NCBI GenBank assembly: GCA_017893485.1
Contig: CM030368.1
Span: 176,200,504-176,264,503 of the forward strand
Source of the DNA: Hemerocallis citrina
Taxonomy: Eukaryota > Streptophyta > Magnoliopsida > Asparagales > Asphodelaceae
Length of the DNA stretch: 64,000 bases
Reading direction: 5' to 3'
This document shows positions 23,986-35,318 of this stretch, in pieces. The position numbers and the translations under genes are program-made. Positions within the stretch are counted from its first letter, which is position 1. Each line of letters begins with the position of its first letter. The notes below the pieces were generated by a model. The model was not told the DNA's origin. It was given only the letters and a program-made list of their open reading frames with translations, and searched no databases.

Positions 23986-24072
23986 CTGTTACATAATACA
24001 CACCATTACATAACAGCCTCACTAAACAAAGGGAAAAGAAATGACAAAGACTCTAAACACCAGCCCTCGTAC
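23986..24072 (-). other. intron-like sequence between gag and protease of Gypsy A
   Basis: On the minus strand the segment starts GTACGAGG and ends TATGTAACAG; it is U-rich and 87 bases long (29 codons). The family's gag-protease homology stops at its left edge and resumes at its right edge, phase 1, and removing it joins gag and pol in frame. It contains TAG at 24055-24053, the only in-frame stop between the two. If spliced, Gag-Pol results; if retained, Gag ends within it. Confidence 0.6.
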
Positions 24073-25057
24073 CAGAGATGACCTGATCTGCCTCCTCAGC
24101 ATCAGCTTCTGTCAAGGCAAATACTCGCCCTGATTGGTACGGCCTCTTCCCAGCCTGCTGCGTTGGTGCGTTGCTGTTTCCACCCTGTAGTTTGGGACAG
24201 TGAGATTTGTAGTGTCCCGTTCCACCACAGTTGTAGCAAGTCACCGCAGAAGGTCTCACCACATTGTTTCCAGGCCCTCCAGCCACACTCACAGCGTTCG
24301 CCCCTGTCGGTTTGAACCTCTGTGCAGATGGTTGCCCCCTGAAACTCCCCGAATGTGCAGGCCTCTTACCAGACTGCCAGTTGTTCCTCTTGTTCTGAAC
24401 AACTCGGAACTGCTCCATATCCGCCTCCGTCGCTGCCGCCCTCTTGACCAGCTTGTCAAATCTCCTGATACCAAGGGGTATCATGCGAGATCTCAAACTA
24501 GGCCTCAGACCATGCTCGAACTTGCGAGCTTTCTTGGCCTCATCCATCACCAGTTCTGGAGCATACCTGGAGAGCTGGGTGAACTTGGTCTCATATGCTC
24601 TCACCGACATGCTGCCTTGCTGAAGCGACAGGAACTCCATCGCCTTCTTCTCCTGGACGTCGGAGGGGAAATAATGGCTGCAGAACTCCTCCAGAAATTC
24701 CTCCCAACCAAACAACAGACCTCCCATGGTCCTCTTCACGGATTGCCACCAAACCGCTGCATCCTTCTCCAGCTGCAAAGTCGCCAACTTGACCTTGCTA
24801 CCTTCCGGTGTCTCCAACACCTCGAAGATTGTCTCCACTTGCCGTATCCAGTTGTCAGCCGCATCTGGGTCTGACTTTCCCTCGAATACAGGTGGTTTCA
24901 TTCTCTTGAACGATTCCACCAGCTTTATCGCCTCGGGCACTGGATTTGCCGGCCCCCTAGCTTGGTTCTGAGCCACTGCATTCAGCGTCTGGTAGACCCT
25001 AGCAAGTTCAGTCTCCAGATCCAAACCTTCCCCATTCCTTGCTCCTCTTCTCGACAT
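24053..25057 (-). CDS. Gypsy A gag (capsid/nucleocapsid)
   Basis: It starts at ATG 25057 (MSRRGARNGEG); 334 codons to TAG 24055-24053. It has a retrotransposon gag domain (WIRQVETIFEVL, then AAVWWQSV, then LSLQQGS) and one CCHC knuckle, CYNCGGTGHYKSHC, near residue 280. The last five codons lie inside the intron-like stretch. The protein forms the virus-like particle and packages RNA. The frame extends 14 codons upstream of the ATG without another ATG. Confidence 0.92.
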   Translation of the reverse strand: MSRRGARNGEGLDLETELARVYQTLNAVAQNQARGPANPVPEAIKLVESFKRMKPPVFEGKSDPDAADNWIRQVETIFEVLETPEGSKVKLATLQLEKDAAVWWQSVKRTMGGLLFGWEEFLEEFCSHYFPSDVQEKKAMEFLSLQQGSMSVRAYETKFTQLSRYAPELVMDEAKKARKFEHGLRPSLRSRMIPLGIRRFDKLVKRAAATEADMEQFRVVQNKRNNWQSGKRPAHSGSFRGQPSAQRFKPTGANAVSVAGGPGNNVVRPSAVTCYNCGGTGHYKSHCPKLQGGNSNAPTQQAGKRPYQSGRVFALTEADAEEADQVISGTRAGV

Positions 25058-25202
25058 ATTCTGATGCAAAAGATCCGTCAAATTCGAAGTATATAACAAG
25101 AATTTAAACCAACTTCCATTTCATTGAATTCCAAAGTTTATACATTCGAATTTAAAAAACATTTTTGACATCAGAACGGAAAGAAACAGAAGCTACAACA
25201 CT

Positions 25203-25628
25203 CTAACTCCTACGGGTCCTCTTCGCTGCTCGAAGTTCTTCCCGCAGTTCATCAACCTCATCCTTCAGCACATCAGTTAGGTTCTTTTTCTTCTCAAGTT
25301 CCCAAATCCGATGGCTAAGAACAGAATAGTCAGCCTTCCGCTTCTCCAGCTGAGTCTCCAATAATCCAACTCTCTCCTTCAGGGTTTCCACTTGCCTCTG
25401 AAGAGAAGTCACAAGACCACTAGGAACTGGTACTTCCTCTTCGTCGGAAGAAGAATCATCAGATGAATCCGGAGGTGGGGTGATCTCTCGGGATTCAGGG
25501 TACTCCTCATCATCAGAATCAGCTTGCCCAGGGTAGTACTCGTCCTCGGAATCAGCTTGTCCAGGATGGTACTCTTCCTCAATGATGTGCCAGTCGTCGC
25601 CTCCAGCAGGGTCGAAGTGATCAGCCAT
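25203..25628 (-). CDS. Gypsy A leader ORF: acidic, coiled-coil protein upstream of gag
   Basis: A 141-codon frame from ATG 25628 lies between PBS and gag, in a different frame from gag. The first 70 residues are highly acidic with an internal duplication (HPGQADSEDEY then YPGQADSDDEE) and a DSSDDSSSDEEE run. Residues about 75-135 show heptad-like Leu/Glu/Lys spacing (coiled coil) ending in basic AAKRTRRS. I do not recognise a family. Its intactness could simply reflect the element's youth, so function is not implied. Confidence 0.55.
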   Translation of the reverse strand: MADHFDPAGGDDWHIIEEEYHPGQADSEDEYYPGQADSDDEEYPESREITPPPDSSDDSSSDEEEVPVPSGLVTSLQRQVETLKERVGLLETQLEKRKADYSVLSHRIWELEKKKNLTDVLKDEVDELREELRAAKRTRRS

Positions 25629-25780
25629 CTTAGAAATAGAGAGGAGAAAGCATAAATCTTAGAGCAACACAAATGTAAGTCACTTACATTTAAATCTCTA
25701 GACTCAAACACACACTCTAATGTCCACATCTAGGGTGTCGTTCTCTATAAATTTGTACAAGTGTGAAAGTGTAGAAAGCG

Positions 25781-25794
25781 TGGCTCTGATACCA
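25781..25794 (-). promoter_or_regulatory. Gypsy A primer-binding site (initiator Met tRNA type)
   Basis: On the minus strand, TGGTATCAGAGCCA lies three bases after the 5' LTR. This matches the 3' end complement of plant initiator methionine tRNA, the usual primer. Confidence 0.9.
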
Positions 25795-25797
25795 CTC

Positions 25798-28700
25798 TGT
25801 AACGCCCCGAATCCCAAATACACTGAATTCGAGATGTTCTACAGGATCTTTTCACTTTCTTAGTACACTTTTACAGGGAAATTAAAACTTTTCATCATAC
25901 ATCAGAGATTACATCATAATTACATCTTTCTTTTGCACAGCGGAAGTAAAAATACAACAATTTGATACAAGTACAACAGCATAATGTAATCTTTAAGCAT
26001 CCATCCTCTTTTAATCTTTAACAAGTCATTTACCTGCATGTAAGACTGTGGGTACGCCAGTTTATTCAACCGACGAACATTATACACGGCCATCCTCTCT
26101 ATGCCGGAAATAGTATAACTTAACATTTCATATTTAGCAAACACAAACTTGTCATATTTCAAACTAAAGGGACTACCCTATTGATGTCGTGTTGTGATTG
26201 TGCACTTAGTCCTTAATGCAGTTAATTATGTTATATGACACTAATGCGCACTTGTTCGGAGTCTATGCATCCCATACTACATAGGTCCGAGGGCAAGCCC
26301 TTATTCGTTCTTCATCTTTATAGGGTTCAATCCCCCGTTATGATTTAATCTACTACTGTAATTACGGTAAGTATCCTAGATGTTATCTGACCTACGAACT
26401 CATGTTTAGGCACTCTGGAGTAGTATCCTCACCCAGACGCATCATGGGAATTCCTGGGATACGCTCTCACCATAAACATGACACCACCTGTAGTCTTCAA
26501 ACATCCCACGAGCGTCGCCACTGGGACGGTACTCTGGAACAGTATCCTCACCCAGACTCGTCATGGGAATTCCTGGGATACGCTCTCGCCGCTACCCAGG
26601 GCCCTCATACTCAGTGTTTTTCTCTTACTTTCATCACGTCTTCACTATGCACTAGTCCTTAGTTTTATTAAAAATCATGAACAAAATAATCACTAGAGTT
26701 AGCCTCTCCATCAACCGGACTTATTCATTTGTTTCATCATGACCAACCTTGGTCTAATTTCATCTCAATTCATTTTCTCAATGCCGAGGAGACTTAGCTA
26801 CTCTATTTCAAATTTCATTTCACAATCTTCAACTCATAACAATTTCCATGTCGAGTTCTCAAACTCACTTGTATGTTCTTTTTCATTTCATGATTTCACT
26901 TCATTCCCAAGTCCACAATGAGTACTTTTTAACCCACAAAGTTCATAATTAGCCAACAATTTCTTTTTCCCTTTCATAAAAATCATGATTTTAATTTCAT
27001 AAACATACATGCATTCAACAACTTCATAATATTACTAGTAACATCCATACTCCACATTTTGCACAATATTCATGAATGAGAATAATAATAAATCATGTCA
27101 CACCACAAATACTTTTTCCCATCACTTTATAATAGCCTATTTCACTTAATCTTTATGAGTTATAAATTCCATAAGTATATATCTTATATCCAAAGCTCGA
27201 ATTATACCTTTTATTCACAAACCATATTGTCTTTTATTCAATAAATACCCAAATTACTCTTATAAAATTCCTTGTATTTTTATGAGAATTGCCATATTTA
27301 TTTCATAATTTTTGGACTTCAAAAACACCCAAAAAAAATTATTTTTCCCTATATGCCGAAGGTAAGAATCGAACCAGGCGCCGCACCAAGACAACACAGA
27401 GCTCCGACCGCTAGGCCGTTCGCCGAACACGTCATAAGAGCGACTGGGGTCTATTTATACCCTGAGTTCGCTGTTACTGTTTTTAGGGAATTTAACAAAA
27501 AAAATGTTCTGTTGGGGATTCGAACCGTGCAACATAGAGAAGCCAACCAGCGTCCAAGACCACCTGAGCCACTGGCTCGGGTTGTCACAAACCCAGTAAA
27601 AATTCTTATATGTTATACTCGTACTGTTTTGAAAATAACTCGACATTCAAATAGCCATAGTTGCTTATTGCTTTGATAAAATTTTCTAAAAACTTCCAGA
27701 TTAGATCCTCAGTCATATAAGTTCATACCAGTAAAATAATATAATTTTTTTTTGGTACTAATGAAATGTAATTTCACATACAAAGACCCAAAAATTATTT
27801 ATTAAAATACATTATTGTATTTTCGACATTGCCATATAATCAATCTACTAGTCTTTTTATTAAATAATTTCATGGAGATAATTTACTGATATTAATTCTT
27901 AATTCACCCATCACATATGATTTCCATAGTCCACATTCATATCAACATGAAGGTCCATCTATCACAATTAACAAGTGTACATTATGTCTCTAATCATAAT
28001 AACAACACTCTTAATTTAATTTAATCACTATCACAACTTCACACTAATAAACATGGGGCAATCTACACACAATTTAATCTTAACACTAGAGCCATATAAG
28101 TTAATCAATACATTTCAATCAATTCACATGCTAACTACTCAATTTAAGTGGGCTCTTCATAATATCTTTCATGCATCTTTAAGGGTGTAAAATTAGCATG
28201 GATCTACTTTAGAAATATAAAATGTTTTACCCACCTCAATTGGAGAGAAACACAAACAAAAGCAATCAAGTCCTTGTAGATGAAAGCACCACCTCCTAGC
28301 CAAAAGTGCTCAAGCTCCAAGCCTCCAACCAATGCCGAATGCTTCCTCAAGCTCCAAACCGAATACTTCCCTCCTTGGTGATGCCGGCCACTCCAAGTAA
28401 CAACACCCACACAATCTCTTATCTTTTATAACTCACACAATGATAATACTATAACTTAGAGATTATACTTTGCATATGAAAAATTAGCCATGAGAAGGGG
28501 GGTATTTATACCAAAAAATGAGGGGAATGGAGGGCCAAGATTGTCTTGGTGGTTGTTGGATGAAGGGTTTAGATCAAAGTAGGAGTTAGAAGAACTACCC
28601 ACCTCCTTGAAACTACTCCCATGTTCTCCACACCCAAAATCAAAAATTCCCTCCAAAAAGAATGCTACCGGCCTCAAAAATAAAGTGTGCAATGCACGTG

Positions 28701-29069
28701 TACGTGTAGTGCACGTGCATGCAACTAGGCCAAATTTGTACATTCTTAATTTGTACAAAAATAATTTAGTGGGAAAAATCTTCTACATGACAAGTTAAAT
28801 TAAAATAAATTAATTCATGGGCTTTCTTTTTGGGCCAAAATAATTTTATAAAAAATAATTAAAATAAAGATGCTTTTGGGCTTTTTAAGAAAAGGCTTTT
28901 TAATTAAATCAAATAAGGCTTTTAAAGAAGGCTTTTTGGACTAAAATAATTTGAGAAAATTATATTTAAATATACACATCATGATAAAATAATCCAAATA
29001 AAATATTGCACGTGCACAACACGTGCAAAATAAATAATTTCTCACTTATTGAAAAATCAGGGTATTACA
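25798..29069 (-). repeat. Gypsy A 5' LTR
   Basis: 3272 bp, near-identical to 17295-20566, with about a dozen single-base differences (for example T/C at 17556 versus 26059 and G/A near 20503 versus 29006). It drives the element's transcription toward lower coordinates. tRNA-like units recur at 27332-27428 and 27496-27585. Confidence 0.95.
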
Positions 29070-29074
29070 TGATT

Positions 29075-30718
29075 ACCTCCACACGCTAATGCGGGTTCAT
29101 TTCCTTTTACCGCCACCCTAATGAGATCTTCCTCGCTCGAACCCTGCAGACCCCATATATCCATTTGTCTCTTGCTTTTTCTTGGAAACTCCGTCACTTT
29201 TTTCCCTATGCTTCCCAAGTCTGTAATTCCCCCTCCTTTTCTCCTGCTTCGATCTTTGTTTCTGAAATAAAATTGTCTTCTCTAATGCCGTCTAACGCCC
29301 CTATCATCTCACCTTCTTCCTGATTATCCATAACCGGGGACCCATCGGTGATTTTCAAGTTGATTCTCTCCCTCTTCAGAAGGCAGCTGCCGCACCTCCT
29401 TAATACTGTTTAAAGGCTTAGCAACAGTGGGCTCATGACTATCGCTTTTTTGATTGGGATTTCCTAAACTTGGGCCTCCATCTGACTGGTCCAACATAAT
29501 TATACCCAGCCCAATAATCCCAGGTCCATCTCTAGCAGACATTAGGGCCTTTAATGCAAGTCTAATTGAAACCTCCACGTCTTCTTTAGAAAAGTGCAGC
29601 GCTTCATTCACCCTGTCTCTGTCACTCTATCCCTCGAGCCGCATCCCTGCCGATTTTTTTAAAAAAAATCCCCGGTTTTAAGGATGTCTCTTCTCGTCTA
29701 TTCTCCATGACTGTCCCCATCATCCTAGACCTTAGGTGATCTTTACAGCCTATCGAAGGCTATTCATCTCTTTTGTCCAAAGGTCCCACATTATTAGGAA
29801 AGTTTTGGATGCGACGCCCCAGATTCAAATTGAAACGATCCAACGGCTGATACGCCCCAACGCTAATCTCACACTCTGGACGGCTATGATTGCACAACTC
29901 CCTATCCAACAATGTACGTATGTTTTCAACCTCCTATTCTTCCCCAGTCTGGCGTCCCGCTTCTTCCTCTTTCTTCGACTCTCCACGAAACGAGACAAAT
30001 TTTTTAACTTTCGTAATAAAACCTCGAATCTCTCCTCTTCGAAGTCGATGCTTATCATGGATGGAATGTCTTGCTTGTTGGCCACCCCTACCCGAATTCG
30101 AACAAACTCGATGTTGGAATGGACCATTGTTCCTCTATCAATGTCGAGAACCATCCCGAAACTTCTCACAAAGTCTTGGAACCCACTGCGAACCCAGCAA
30201 TGGTAAGGTAGGTTGTACAGACAAAGCCACACGGAGAATAGGGAATCGACCTTCAGCGCCCCAACGACGCGCGACCACGGCCTGAATGTGACGTAAAATT
30301 CCATACCGTCGCTTCCCCTGCCCTCTAAGCCTTTCATCAAAAGCAATTCCGCCATGCGATCCTTGTTATTACAGTGGACAAGGAAGTTATTGGCTGATCT
30401 CGGAGTCGCCTCCCATTTCCATGCTGCTGATGCTTCGGTGGTGGCCTTTAGAAGATCATCAATGTCGGCGCAGGTAGGATGACCAGTATGTGCCTTAACC
30501 AATATGCAATTCTTATACCGCCTTTCAAACTTAGTCATGATCGGAGTCGGCATAATCTTTGCCAGCATCATCTTTCTTCTCCCTACAGAGCTCTCCTCTG
30601 TTTTGCTACTTTCTGTCTTGAAAGATCTCACCGATGAACTGGTGCCTTTGTTGGAGCTGTGTGGACACGTCGTTGAGATGTGACCGGTCTGTTTGCAGAG
30701 GAAACAGAACCAATCGTT
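29075..30718 (-). pseudogene. LINE ORF1, central part: second CCHC knuckle and DUF4283-like domain
   Basis: On the minus strand the segment opens with CFLCKQTGHISTTC, a CCHC knuckle that directly follows the first knuckle found beyond the solo LTR (33499 side). Further in are WKWEATPRSANNFLVHC and VWLCLYNLPYHCW, the pattern of DUF4283-type RNA-binding domains in plant L1 ORF1. A frame break falls near 29800. A further frame (29324-29611) fits the ORF1 C-terminal region. The order knuckle then DUF4283 is seen in some plant L1 lineages. Confidence 0.75.
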
Positions 30719-30723
30719 CTTGC

Positions 30724-33493
30724 TGTCACACCCCGCTTTCCAAAATACGAAAATACGAGAACGTGACTGAGGCCCAGCGAATGATACGAATATACCATTC
30801 ATAAGCTGTACAGGTAACTCAATAACAAGATAACAAAACAGACCACGCAGGCATGTAAAATCACAATATGATAACAAAAGTTATGACATAGTCCATAACA
30901 TAACTAATAACTGGGAAATACAAAGTAGTTACGGGTCAAATAAGCCCGGATTACAATAAAGAGTAGCAGGAATAAAACATGTACTAAAGATAACATGATA
31001 ATTAACAAGACTAAAATATTTGATCAGCAAAACCTTCTAGTAACTCTCCATTCGTACCTGCAAGTACATTAATACAAAAAAAAGAAATAAGAAGGCGCCT
31101 GTTAATGCAAGTCACGGGCCGCAAGTGGTACAAGCTAAGGGGACAGGTACAAAAATAAAACAAGAAGCAGGAAAGAGATCATAGAGTCAAGAATCATGTA
31201 ATAGGAGAAATATAGCATGTAAACAGGATCATGAACAAGACATCATGAAACAAGTGGCATGTAAACAAGTAATCAAGTAAACTAGTATCAAGTACAGGTA
31301 ACAAGTGTCAAGGATCAAGTATCAAGTATCATGTATCATGTACAAGTAATCAAGTATCAAGTGTCAAGTGATCATGTTCAAGTCTTGTATTATTACTATC
31401 TAGGAGGCACTTCATGCATCCATCTTTTTACTACATGGTTGCTACATTCAAACAAGTTTGCATTTAGACTTAGTGGTGGATCTATAGGTCACATACTCGG
31501 GAAAAACATATCAATTGTATCTTGTATCGAGATACGTGCAAACTTGTAATGTGAAACATATAGTGTGTAAACTTGTAGCGTGAAACATATAAACATATAA
31601 TCATGTAATGGATTCTAGAGGTGGCCCCCGTAGATTCTAGAGGTAGCCCCCGTCAACCCCTGACGTGGCACTTAGTTCCATATAACTTGTGATCATGGGA
31701 AACATGGGCCCCCTTCCGAGTACACTTACCTATATTATCCACTACTATGGTCTTTCCCTCAAATCCCGGCTTGTTACTTTTATTAATTTTAATCAACAAG
31801 AATAAGATATCATATTTAAACTACTATCACGGGTAAAACAATCATGCACATAATTGTGTATAATCCTAAGAGTACATATGTGTGTATAAATCGTGTTCAT
31901 GTAATGCATGTGGCAACAAGGTATTCGTGATCATGTGCGAATACGGGATCGACGGATTATGTATAGCAACAGATTTCAATTCGACCGAAGGATACAAATT
32001 AGAGTCAAAGAATATACTTGCGGTATTTTTCAAAGAAAACTTGTACGAGAACAAACGAGTTGTACAAAAGGATACTTGCCTGTTAACCGACGACGATGAT
32101 ATCGAATACCAGAATAACGGGATCAGAATCCCGGGCAATGCTCCAAAAATACGTGCGAGACACGTACAAAACACCAAACTGCAACCAAAAGACCAAACAG
32201 CAAACAACTCACCACACAGCACACCAGATCTCCAAGCACACTCACATAGAATACCAATACACCATATCGGGATCTACGGTGCCCAGAACACCAAACGGAA
32301 TACTAATCACAACCCTTCCTCTTCCTTTCGACAGAGAGAGAGAGAGAGAGATAGTGGGTAGGAAAGTGAGCTGCAACAGAACTTGGTGACGACTAGCGAT
32401 GGGTGGTACGACTGGAGGTCGCGACGCTGGCGGCGAGGTGGTGATGGCAGGGAGGTCGACGGGGGTGGCAGAAGCGTGAGCGGCACTCCAATGGGTTGCG
32501 GGGTTCTGTTTTGGAGAGGGAAAATAGAGGAGGTGAGGCGAAGAAGATGATGGTGGATGTTGTCATTGCTGGAGGAGGGTGACACCGAGAACAGTCGGGG
32601 CAGCACAGGGGTGCACTCAGGAAAGCGATGGCGCACGGGTGGTGCGGCGAGAGGAAGGAGGAGGGTGGCGGTAGAGCGGAGGAAGTTCGGCAATGGAGGA
32701 TGGTCGAGCGGCATCTCGACGAAGAATGGCAAGACCCGAGTGACGAGGGAAGAATTGAGGAGGTCGGAGTTCGATGGGTTCGACGAAGAGGCTTGCGGCA
32801 GTGCACAGGTGAAGAAGAGGGGCGACGGGAGTTGGAGGCAGTGCTCCAACGAGGTTGAGGGAACAGGGTGGAGGAGCGAGGTGGTCGAGGGGACTCGGTG
32901 GTGGGTCGAGGCGGTGATGGGTTGATGGTGGTGAGGGATACGAGGGGGTAATGGGGGTCTGTGATCTCTGTTTCGTTTTCGAGACTGAGGGGAGAGATGA
33001 AAGAGAGAACGGGAGAGAGAGAACAGGGAGGGGGTAAGATCGGGGAGAGAGAGAGACAGATAGGAGAAGGATTTTATATAAAAAGAAAAATATAATTTAA
33101 TAATATAATAATGGGTAAAGTAATGGGGGGTAGTTATGAGGTGGTGGGGGTTTTGGAGTTACGGGAGGTGAAGAGTGGGGGGGGGGGAATGCAAGGTGTT
33201 TTGGGTAGTTGAGAACGTGAGAGAAATGTGGGGGTTTGAATAAAATTATATAGGATGGAGTCTATAGAAATATATATGAGTACTGTGTTTGGATTTGGGC
33301 ATAAAACAATTGGGCTTGGGCTTCAAATCATTTAAATAAATCAATTAGGGTATTGGGCTTATAATAAACATTTGGGTTTTATAAAATAGTTTGAATAATA
33401 TAACTAATTAAAAGAGAATAGTTACAAGATATTAAGAATTTTAAATACGGAAAAATACTGAAAAAATATGTATTAATGGAAACAGGGGTTACA
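30724..33493 (-). mobile_element. solo LTR (2770 bp) inserted in LINE ORF1
   Basis: A single LTR-like unit with TG...CA ends: on the minus strand it starts TGTAACCCCTG and ends GGGGTGTGACA. It is flanked by CTTGC (30719-30723 and 33494-33498). No internal region or second LTR is present, so it is the product of LTR-LTR recombination. It resembles Gypsy B LTRs: the same start, the same ATACTTG repeat zone (31190-31390) and a similar AGTACAC/GGCTTGTTA block. It therefore belongs to a related Gypsy lineage in opposite orientation. GC-rich frames at 32300-32930 lie in the LTR and are not supported as genes. Confidence 0.85.
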
Positions 33494-33498
33494 CTTGC

Positions 33499-33885
33499 AT
33501 TGATGTATAGAGTGCCCCCTCTGCGCACATTTGCGGCACAACTGCTTGCCGGCGACCTAGTTCCCCCCCTCCCCCCCCCACCCGCGGTGATCCCCTACTT
33601 CTCTTGCTATCTTCTCCTCCCTCTCTAGCCCTGGGTTTCTTTGCTTTGACAAGAACCCACTCTCCTTCTTCATCTTCCTTCTTCCTAATTTCAGTCCTTT
33701 CCGGTGAATGAATGTCTCTATGCCCCTCGTCCCTTCGAAGATCCCCCCTTGTGACCTCTGCATATGATCTTCCTCTCGCTTCATCCTGTGCTCGAGTGGG
33801 TTTTCTTTCCGGCAGACCTCTAGCTGGCTCCCTCGATCGCTCTCTGTGATCGAGGTGATGTACCCTTGTTCTTGAAGAAGACCTA
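33499..33885 (-). pseudogene. LINE ORF1, N-proximal part with first CCHC knuckle
   Basis: Minus-strand coding continues from the piece at 43755-43838 across the Copia target site. It includes RSYAEVTRGD and WVLVKAKKP, short motifs typical of plant L1 ORF1, and near 33500 the knuckle CRKCAQRGHSIHQC. A G-homopolymer at 33563-33582 shifts the frame between these motifs. Confidence 0.7.
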
Positions 33886-33890
33886 CCCCT

Positions 33891-35291
33891 TGTTGATTCT
33901 TGATTTTGATGATCACAACACAGTGCAACATGTGTCTATGTTATACAGCTAACATTGCAGTGTACATACCAAAGACAATTCTAGCTGAACAAATGAACAA
34001 GCTCAAAAGGATACAGATGAAGACTTCAATCAGACAAGATCCAAGATTTCACTCAAGACAAGACTCAAGACTCAAGACCTTAGCTTAAATTGTGTCAAAT
34101 TATAATGTCTTGTAAAAACAATTGTATTTTACTTTCTGTTGAGTCTTAGTCTGATGTAAAGCCTTGTCACACACACACACACTCAAAATTTCATAATGTG
34201 TGTCTCTTAAAAACCCCCAAAAAGAGTCAAAACAGTTTGAAGAATTTTAACTCTAGAGTACCAGTCGACTTAAGCTTCTGCCAGTCGACTGATAGTACAA
34301 AACTGTTTAAAATTATTCAAACTCTGATCAGTCGACTCATATGGCAACCCAGTCGACTGTTCGAGAGCTTTTGACCGTTTTCTGTTTTTTCAAAATCGAA
34401 TTTTTTTCAAACTCAAAAGCTTGGATCTGTTGGTTGACAGTTGAGTAACTGTCTCCCAACGTTCAGGAGATCAAACTCTTTAAGTAGAGTTCAGATCTCA
34501 CTAAAAGATCTACAGAATTCTCTTCTTAAAATCCGAGCACTCTTTGTAAAAAGTTCTAAGTGATTTTTTTTGAGATATAAAGCTTTCAGGATCATACTCT
34601 CTGGTTCTCTACACTCAGTCCAGTATAGCAACGAATTCGCTCTGGACTGAGTATAGAAGTCGACCTGTTCTTTTAGCCACGTGCATCAACACATACAACA
34701 ACAAGGCTATAGGTTGACTGTAAAGTATTCTTGTTCTCTTGCTCTCGGTTGGAGAGTGTTTTTGACTCTAGGTTGTAGAGTCGTTTGTTGTTTCACTCTT
34801 GGTAGTAGAGTGGGTCGGCTTTCTCTGGTTGAGAGAAAGGACTACGGGTTAGACAAGGTTGTTGTCGTAACGCCGTAGGGTATTCTTGTAATTTTTCAAG
34901 AATAGTGGAAATCTCAAGTGGGTTGCTTGGGGACTGGATGTAGGTCGGGAGGACCGAACCAGGATATATCTTGTGTACTCTGTGATTGATTGTCTTGTGT
35001 TTGCATTTACTCTTGTTTATTTAAGTTCTGCAAAAAGCTTCTGGACAGTCGACTCCTTGCACTATAAGTCGACTGGTCAGTGCCATTTGTAGTTGTAGTT
35101 TCATTGTGCTTTCAGTCGTCTGTCTCATTCATCAGTCGACTGCACAGAGTTATTGTTTTCAATTATTTTGGACATATCAGTCGACTGGTTCATAACTCAG
35201 TCGACTGTACCGAGAAAAATTTCCGCATTTTTTTATTAAACACTATTCACCCCCCCTCTAGTGCTTGTTGTCTTGCTTACAGGATCCAACA
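33891..35291 (+). repeat. Sirevirus 5' LTR
   Basis: TG...CA ends, 1401 bp. A TATAAA box is at 34576-34581. An 11-bp stem (ACTCAGTCCAG at 34613-34623 with CTGGACTGAGT at 34642-34652) follows where the transcript should begin. About ten copies of the AGTCGACT palindrome or close variants lie on both sides of the TATA box. Its twin is 42348-43749. Confidence 0.95.
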
Positions 35292-35293
35292 CT

Positions 35294-35305
35294 TGGTATC
35301 AGAGC
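35294..35305 (+). promoter_or_regulatory. Sirevirus primer-binding site
   Basis: TGGTATCAGAGC starts two bases after the 5' LTR and matches initiator methionine tRNA. Confidence 0.9.
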
Positions 35306-35318
35306 GAGGTTACAGGCT

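Larger units (their letters stand above)
17295..29069 (-). mobile_element. Gypsy A: young, complete chromovirus (Tekay/Del-like) LTR retrotransposon
   Basis: Two LTRs of identical length (3272 bp) begin TGTAACGCC and end TATTACA. They are flanked by the 5-bp duplication TGATT (17290-17294 and 29070-29074). Sense is the minus strand: the 5' LTR is at 25798-29069 and the 3' LTR at 17295-20566. In order: PBS, a 141-codon leader ORF, gag, pol with PR-RT-RNaseH-INT and a C-terminal chromodomain-like end, then polypurine tract. By eye the LTRs differ at about a dozen bases (about 0.4 percent), so insertion was recent. All coding domains look intact. It is inserted in LINE ORF1. The Tekay assignment comes from domain order and the C-terminal EATWE motif and is not phylogenetically tested. 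Confidence 0.95.

Noticed and set aside
24023..24055. Simple programmed stop readthrough between Gypsy A gag and pol
   Set aside because: Possible in principle because the frame continues. However, the 87 bases around the stop have no counterpart in the protein family and have splice-like ends, so the intron reading is preferred. Readthrough is kept as the alternative.
31882..32361. 159-codon plus-strand frame
   Set aside because: It is inside the solo LTR and antisense to its orientation, with no recognisable domain.
32307..32925. Overlapping 180-, 137- and 122-codon frames on both strands
   Set aside because: They lie in the GC-rich, low-complexity part of a solo LTR and overlap each other on opposite strands. 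No domain was recognised.
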